DNA from: Palaemon carinicauda
Lineage: Eukaryota; Arthropoda; Malacostraca; Decapoda; Palaemonidae
DNA length: 64,000 bases
NCBI RefSeq assembly: GCF_036898095.1
Contig: NC_090729.1
Span: 82,989,439-83,053,438, forward strand
Direction: 5' to 3'
Under the pieces are notes generated by a model. It was not told where the DNA came from, searched no databases, and saw only the letters and a program-made list of their open reading frames with translations. The translations under genes and the position numbers were made by a program. This document shows, one piece after another, positions 58,471 to 64,000 of this stretch (positions within the stretch are counted from its first letter, which is position 1; the number at the start of each line of letters is the position of its first letter).

Positions 58471-59923
58471 GAGGACCATCCGAAGTGCGGAAGTGTTTTC
58501 TGCAACGTCCGCAGCAAGAACTTCTGCGGACATGAGTTGTGTAGGAGGCACGCAGCATGCGCTGTCTCCAAGGGTGATCTCCGGTATTGGGACCCGCAGG
58601 TATGTACCGTGTGCACTAACCTGGTTGCTGAGGCTTTTGATTCCCCTAGGACGGCGGAGTCAAGGGATATAGCAAGGGGGAAGCTTCGTACCTGGGTAAG
58701 GGGTTTCCAGAAGAACACCTCTGGACCTTATCTTCCAAGTGAGAAGATGAGGGCTTACCTTTTCCCCAGAGCGTCAGCTGATGCAATTGATTCCCCAGCC
58801 TCAAGTGGAGATCCCCGTAATTCAGATCCCGGTGCATGCTGAAGTCGCGGTCGCCCTGCAGGACATCCAGTTGGACGACAGGATGTCGGAGGTGTCCGAG
58901 CGTCTGGAAGACGACCTCCTGGCAGAAGACCAGGATGAAGATCAGGCTCCAGACATTGAAGAGGAAGAGGTCGACGAGGTGTCGGCTGCTCCGGTTCAGG
59001 TCCTTGAACCTATTCCCTCAACATCGTCCGCTCTCCCAGTAGAGCTGGGACAGACCCTCTCCTCCATCGTTGGAATGATCCAACAGATGCAGAGGGAGAA
59101 TAATGAGAAGGCGGCTGCAATGGAACTGCAGATGCAGAGACTTGCAGCATCAAGTGGGCCCCAGAAGAGGCTCAACGTGAAAGACCTTCCCTTGTGCTCA
59201 GATGCTAACCCGTGGAGATATGCTGAGCACATGCCGATGACGGTCGGAAAGATCGTCATGTCGGAAAAGTTGGGCTTAGTTCCCCTAGAGGAGGTGGAAT
59301 TCTGGCCCAGCAAAGGGTCGTATCCGGACTGTTATGTCCATTTGAGGAAGGAACCAGCTTCAAAGGAGGAGACAGAGCCGAAGGAGGTCATAGTTATGGA
59401 CCATGCTAAGGCTCAAGCTGTGCTTTCATCCTCAATGAAAGAGAGGGGCTTCACGAACTCAAAGGTTGCTGCTTTGAGTAAGAAGCACCCTTCCTTTGTG
59501 TCCTCTCCTGCTAGAGCCTTCCCCTTTTTGCAGAAAGGGTTTGCGGCTGTGCTAAAAGCAGTCGAGGCTGGCAAGCCATGCCCCTCCTTGGAGGAGTGTA
59601 AACCTTTGTCTCTGGCCCTACCTATGGACCACAAGGACTGGAAGGACGTCCATCTTACCTTCTCAGTCGGGAAGTTGGAGGCTGATATTGCCGGACGTCA
59701 GTTCGGTGAGAACCTCCCTAAGCTGTCTGACTTTCTTTTGCGGAGGGAGCTCGAGACGAAAGAAAGATTGGCTGCCTCAATGTCTCTTCAAACCACTCTT
59801 GAGACAATGGCAAGTGACCCCAAGGTCCATGAGATGTTCATGGTAGTGGCCAAGACTCATCTGGCCACAGTGACGAAGGATCTTCAGGGTGAGTGTGTAG
59901 TTACATACTGTTCTACAAACTAA
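58471..59923 (+). pseudogene. gag: DIRS-C gag, frameshifted and truncated
   Basis: N-terminal Cys/His module complete (C-x4-C-x7-C-x-H-x2-C-x2-H-x2-C, then VCTVC). A frameshift near 58,790 moves from the first frame to the second. The core block (NPWRYAEHM, YPDCYVHLR) is present. The frame stops being gag after KDLQ at about 59,889, where RRACREFVF and the Arg/Gly tail should follow; a large deletion joins it to 3' sequence. CAGGGTGAGT at the break resembles a splice donor. Confidence 0.85.
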
Positions 59924-60155
59924 GTGTGAGGGCACTGGGTTGCCCACGTTGACTGTTCCACTTTCAAAGGTGAACCTAGCATAAGTGCAGACATGTGTGC
60001 CGAGCGTTTCTAACGCTAATGTGACTGATTAGTAATACAGACTTTTACAACTTTGATACCTCGGTATGTTAAAAGTGGCGCTAATGTTTTTCTTTCAGAT
60101 AAACAAGTTTCTGTTTACTATCATGCTTAGGCTTAATTTTTTTGGTTATTCTCCT

Positions 60156-60196
<41 letters not shown>

Positions 60197-60306
60197 GTAG
60201 TTAACCTGTTTTATTTATTGTCTGTCAATAAACTAGTTCTTGCGAACCTTGCGTCTCCTTCACCTGTGTCAATTTATTGATAATAATTGAGCATTCTTAC
60301 TATGTA
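59924..60306 (+). other. DIRS-C 3' remnant with (TA)n
   Basis: AT-rich, (TA)n at 60,161-60,193. No gene. Ends at DIRS-D. Confidence 0.5.
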
Positions 60307-60322
60307 TTTTTGGGCTCAAGCC

Positions 60323-60670
60323 ATGGCGTCCTGATGGAAGGTTCCTTATTGGTAGCTTCCTTGGGTAAATAACTACTAGATATTCCCAGAGAATTTAACC
60401 ACAGGTTATCACAGAATTCTAACTTCTGGAGCGAGTATCCTAAAGGTTTCCCTTTAAGAAATCGTATATCAACAGGGGACGCATGTATTAACGCACCACA
60501 TAGCTATCTGCACCCCACATAGAGTTAACACTTCGATGTGTAGGGGCGGAGAATAGCTGGGGAGCCGTTCCACAGCTAATCTCGTCCGTGGCTACTTTTG
60601 GTACTCGAGACGTAAACAAACGGGCGCCATTGCTAAATGACGTCACGTCCGTCCTCATCCTTCGCTCCAC
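60323..60670. repeat. DIRS-D left terminal repeat
   Basis: Nearly identical to the DIRS-B left repeat; its inverted partner is not in the window. Confidence 0.85.
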
Positions 60671-60774
60671 TCTCAAACATCACAATGTTTATATCACATG
60701 AGATTAAGTTAAAAATTAACCTTTTGATATTTAACTTTAGAATATAAGTCATTAATATGACTTCCCCATTCTCA

Positions 60775-60793
60775 TGTTCTCTTTCTCTTACAG
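60775..60793 (+). promoter_or_regulatory. splice acceptor before DIRS-D gag
   Basis: TTCTCTTTCTCTTACAG directly before GAG GAG TAC GTG. Confidence 0.6.
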
Positions 60794-62744
60794 GAGGAGT
60801 ACGTGAAATGCGACCACGGCTTCTGTGGAGTGAAGCGCCCGCACTTCTACGGGCACACGGCGTGTAGGACCCACGCCCCTTGCGCCAACAAGAAAGGCGA
60901 TCTGAAGTTTTGGGACCCGCAGAACTGTACAGTCTGCAAGGACCGCCTGGTCGAGGCGTTCAATAATCCTCCCTCAGCGGAGGTTAGGGACGCTTCTCGA
61001 GAGAAGCTACGCAAGTGGGTGCGTGGCTTCCAAAAGAACGCCACCGAACCATACCTTGCCACCGAAGACTTGAGGGCCTTGGTTTTCCCGAAGGCATCCC
61101 CAGACTCTGTGGTCCCCAAGGATCAGATCCCCACCGTCCAAATAACGGTGGAACCTGATGTAGTCATGGGCCAGTCCATGCACGAGTGCCGTCTGGATAC
61201 CGACAACGCGGAACGTATGTCGGAAGTGTCGGAGAACACGGAGAGGAACCTCATGGCCGAAGAACTGGACTATGAGGAAGACCAAGTGGAATACACTGAG
61301 CCGGAGCAGGAGGTCGCTCCACCTTCCACCCCCACACCGACTCCTACACTGACGGACGTATCACTCCCGTCTACCTCCGCTACCCCGGACCCCATCCCAT
61401 CCAGCTCCCAGGAGATGTTCCGAATGCTCGAAGCTCTCATGGACAAGAAACTCCGTGAGACACATCAGGACCATGGGAAGTTCAAAGCAGCCGAAAAGGA
61501 TTTTGGTTAAGGACCTCCCGGCATGCTCGGACGCCAACCCCTGGAGGTATGCCGAGCACATGCCAATTACAACAGGCAGGATCTTCATCAGTGAGAAGAT
61601 CGGCTCGATTGTCCTGGAAGAAGTGGAATTCTTCCCGAATTTTGAGGCTTATCCGGACTGTTACGTCTGACTTCGATCCGAACCTGCCTCTAAAGAAGAG
61701 ACCGAAACGGAGGTGATTGTGTTCGATCTCCCGAAGGCCCAGGCTATGCTGGCCAATACAGTAAAAAGTAGGGGTTTTACCTGCTCAAAACTTCCGGCGC
61801 ATAGCAAGAAGCACCCTACCTACGTTGCACCAGACGATGCGACCCTCCCCTTCTTGGAAAAGGCCTTCGCTGCGGTACACAAGGCAGTGGAAGAAGGAAA
61901 ACCTTGCCCTGCACTGGAGGAGTGCAAACCCTTCTCCCTGATTACTCCCCCCGATGTTCGACACTGGAAAGATGTCCAGCATACATTCGTCGTAGGGAAA
62001 CTAGAACCTGACGTAGCTGGCCGTCAGTTTAACGAAGACCTCCCGAAACTTAATGACCATCTCCTTCGTTGGGAACATGACACGAAGGAAAGGCTCGCCG
62101 CATCCATGTCCCTTCAGGTACAGCTCGACGTCATAGCCGGTGACACTAGAGTCCCTGACTACTACATGGTGCTCGCCAAAACACATTTGGCGACCGTAGT
62201 AAAAGACCTGTACAGCTTCACGAAGGCTCGTAGAGCCTGTCGTGAATTCGTGTTCTCCAGTGCCACAGTGAGACACGAACCCCGGAGGCTGATTTCCTCC
62301 AACATCTGGGGTAAGCACCTCTTTCCCTCCTCCCTTGTGAAAGAGATCACCGACAAGGCCGCCACGGAGAACAGGAACCTTCTCCACAAGTGGGGCATGT
62401 CGAAGAAAAGGAAATCCTCTCAGGACGACGGCCCTCAGCCTAAGAGGAAATCCTCCAAGCCAAAACCCCAGCAACGTCAACAGAGACGGCAGTTTCCGGG
62501 ATCCGCTACTCCCCAAGTGGCAGCTCAGCCACAGCAGACCTTTCAGCTGGTCACCCAACCGGTCTTGTCACAGTCGCCGGTTTTCACCCCTGCTTTCGAG
62601 CAACAGTCAACTACCTTTCGTCCCAAAGGTAGAGGCTCAAACAGAGGTGCAGGCAGAGACGCATCTCACCGTCCCTCCAGAGGCAGAGGAGGAAGGGGAG
62701 CTAGCGGCCGAGGCAGTAAACCCTCGGGACACCAGAAGCAATGA
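60794..62744 (+). pseudogene. gag: DIRS-D gag, broken
   Basis: Close to intact DIRS-B gag. The first conserved codons have GTG, not ATG. Frameshift near 61,480-61,500 and stop TGA at 61,668-61,670 (CGG in DIRS-B). The Cys/His module is complete, including the NCTVC pair. The Arg/Gly tail ends with the same GHQKQ stop as DIRS-B and overlaps the RT frame. Confidence 0.85.
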
Positions 62745-64000
62745 AGTGCTTCCGGTGGGAGGAAGACTCCGCCAATTCCAGGATTGTTGGACCTTCGATC
62801 CCTGGGCACACAGCATCGTCAAGAAGGGTCTAGGCTGGAGTTGAACTCAACCACCCCCAACCTTCCAGCAATTCTTCCAACAATCAACCCCCCTTCTGGA
62901 AGAATATGTCCTAGATCTCTTGAACAAGAAGGTGATAAGGAGGGTAAAGTCAACCAGGTTCCAAGGGAGACAGTTTTGCGTCCCCAAGAAGGACTCCGAC
63001 AAACTCAGAGTCATTCTAGACTTATCCCCCATCAACAAGTTCATAGCGAACAACAAGTTCAAGATGCTGACTCTCCAACAGATAAGGACCCTTCTACCTC
63101 AAGGTTCCTACACGGTCTCCATAGACCTGGCGGATGCCTACTGGCACGTTCCAATGAACCACCACACTTCCTCCTACCTAGGATTTCAACTCCAAAGGAA
63201 AAGCTACGCCTTCAGGGCCATGCCCTTCGGCCTCAATGTGGCCCCTCGGATCTTCACAAAGCTGGCAGACGCCATCGTTCAACACCTTCGCCTCCGAGGC
63301 GTCCAGGTGATGGCCTACCTCGACGACTGGCTGGTCTGGGCTCCATCGCCCGAGGATTGTTTAAGATCCTGCAACAAAGTTACCCAGTTCCTAGAACACC
63401 TGAGGTTCAAGATAAACGCGAAGAAATCTCGCCTCTCTCCAGCTCAGAAGTTCCAATGGTTAGGAATCCAGTGGAACCTTCAGTCACACCGCCTTTCCAT
63501 CACCCAGGAGAAAAGGAAGGAAATAGCAGGGTCTGTCAAGCGACTGCTGAAATCCAAACGGATCTCAAGACGTCAGCAGGAACGAGTTCTAGGCTCTCTA
63601 CAGTTCGCCTCAGTGACAAACCCAGTGCTACGTGCACAGCTAAAGGATGCCGCGGGAGTCTGGAGACGTTCCGCATCCATCGCTCGAAGAGACCTCAAGA
63701 GACGGCTCCCAAACAGACTTCGACTGCTCCTAAAGCCGTGGTCGGAAGCAAAGGCCCTGAAAAGGTCTATCCCTCTTCAACACCGACCTCCATCACTCAA
63801 CATCCACTTGGACGCTTCGCTGGAGAGTTGGGGAGGTCACTCCCACCAAAAACAGGCTCAAGGAACATGGTCTCCCCTGTTCAAGACGTTTCACATCAAC
63901 ATCTTGGAGGCCATGGTGGTCCTTCTAATTCTGAAGAAACTCTCCCCGCCTCCCTCGATCCATATTCGTCTGACCCTGGACAACTCGGTGGTAGTTCGAT
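62647..64000 (+). pseudogene. DIRS-D RT-RNase H, partial
   Basis: Stop TGA at 62,842-62,844 (TGG in DIRS-B); open from there to the window edge. RT motif AYLDDWLVWAP near 63,320. RNase H start HLDASLESWGG, where other copies have HTDAS. Its last bases show CGA where DIRS-B has the TGA stop. Confidence 0.85.

Larger units (their letters stand above)
56165..60306 (+). mobile_element. DIRS-C, internally deleted, interrupted by DIRS-D
   Basis: Left terminus GGGCTCAAGCCATGTCGTC at a T6 run in gypsy body 4. It has the left inverted-repeat sequence, leader frame, GCCGGC tract and most of gag. RT, the recombinase and the end of gag are missing, and sequence resembling a 3' untranslated region follows directly. 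DIRS-D begins at 60,312 in a T-run, so the ICR and right end, if present, are beyond the window. Gag sequence groups with DIRS-A. Confidence 0.85.
60312..64000 (+). mobile_element. DIRS-D, 5' part, runs off the window
   Basis: Left terminus GGGCTCAAGCCATGGCG after T5 inside DIRS-C. It groups with DIRS-B. About 2.3 kb of leader, including the short frame and GCCGGC tract, is missing between about 60,671 and the acceptor at 60,793. Gag and RT follow in order; recombinase and right end are beyond the window. Confidence 0.9.

Overview
This window is eukaryotic, repeat-dense DNA. It holds no host gene I can recognise. Everything substantial is a transposable element or a decayed piece of one. The mix of DIRS-type tyrosine-recombinase retrotransposons, Ty3/gypsy elements, an env-bearing LTR element, piggyBac and Tigger remnants, tRNA-derived repeats and long (TA)n/(GA)n tracts suggests an arthropod. 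A decapod crustacean is my best guess, because DIRS1-like elements are known to be common there. This is inference; no host gene confirms it.

Left part (1-26,036) is a nest of insertions. A non-LTR retrotransposon ORF1 (about 889-1,721, resuming at 25,830) is split by an LTR retroelement (1,722-25,829; LTRs of about 0.7 kb; target duplication ACTT). That element carries a decayed envelope-like gene but no recognisable pol. It was hit twice: by a full-length DIRS element (DIRS-A, 7,301-18,387), which cuts env in two, and by a young Ty3/gypsy element (20,234-24,660; 251-bp LTRs, duplication GTAA). DIRS-A itself holds a Tigger-like DNA transposon (9,976-11,917; TA duplication) with a large internal inverted repeat.

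Middle part (26,037-28,993): four tandem copies of a 337-bp unit with a tRNA-like pol III promoter, then (TA)n tracts, then a piggyBac transposase fragment cut off at 28,993.

Right part (28,994-64,000): a head-to-tail array of one Ty3/gypsy family on the minus strand, LTR-body-LTR-body, period about 5.03 kb, with LTRs shared between units. All four bodies carry the same 100-bp duplication in reverse transcriptase, so the array most likely grew by DNA-level unequal exchange and not by retrotransposition. DIRS-B (42,032-50,834) is inserted in the third body. DIRS-C (from 56,165) cuts the fourth, and DIRS-D (60,312 to beyond the window) is inserted into DIRS-C.

The four DIRS copies are the most informative system here. 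Two have complete inverted ends and an internal complementary region (ICR) near the 3' end that mirrors both termini. All four insertion junctions fall at short T-runs matching the T6/A6 in the ICR. Gag begins directly after a conserved splice acceptor and mostly lacks an AUG. Its N-terminus is an unusual Cys/His-rich, RING-like module. The leaders carry a conserved 13-14 codon reading frame and a GC-rich tract of GCCGGC palindromes. Gag, RT-RNase H and tyrosine recombinase overlap in that order. Every DIRS copy has at least one disabling lesion, and nearly all the stops look like C-to-T or G-to-A changes.
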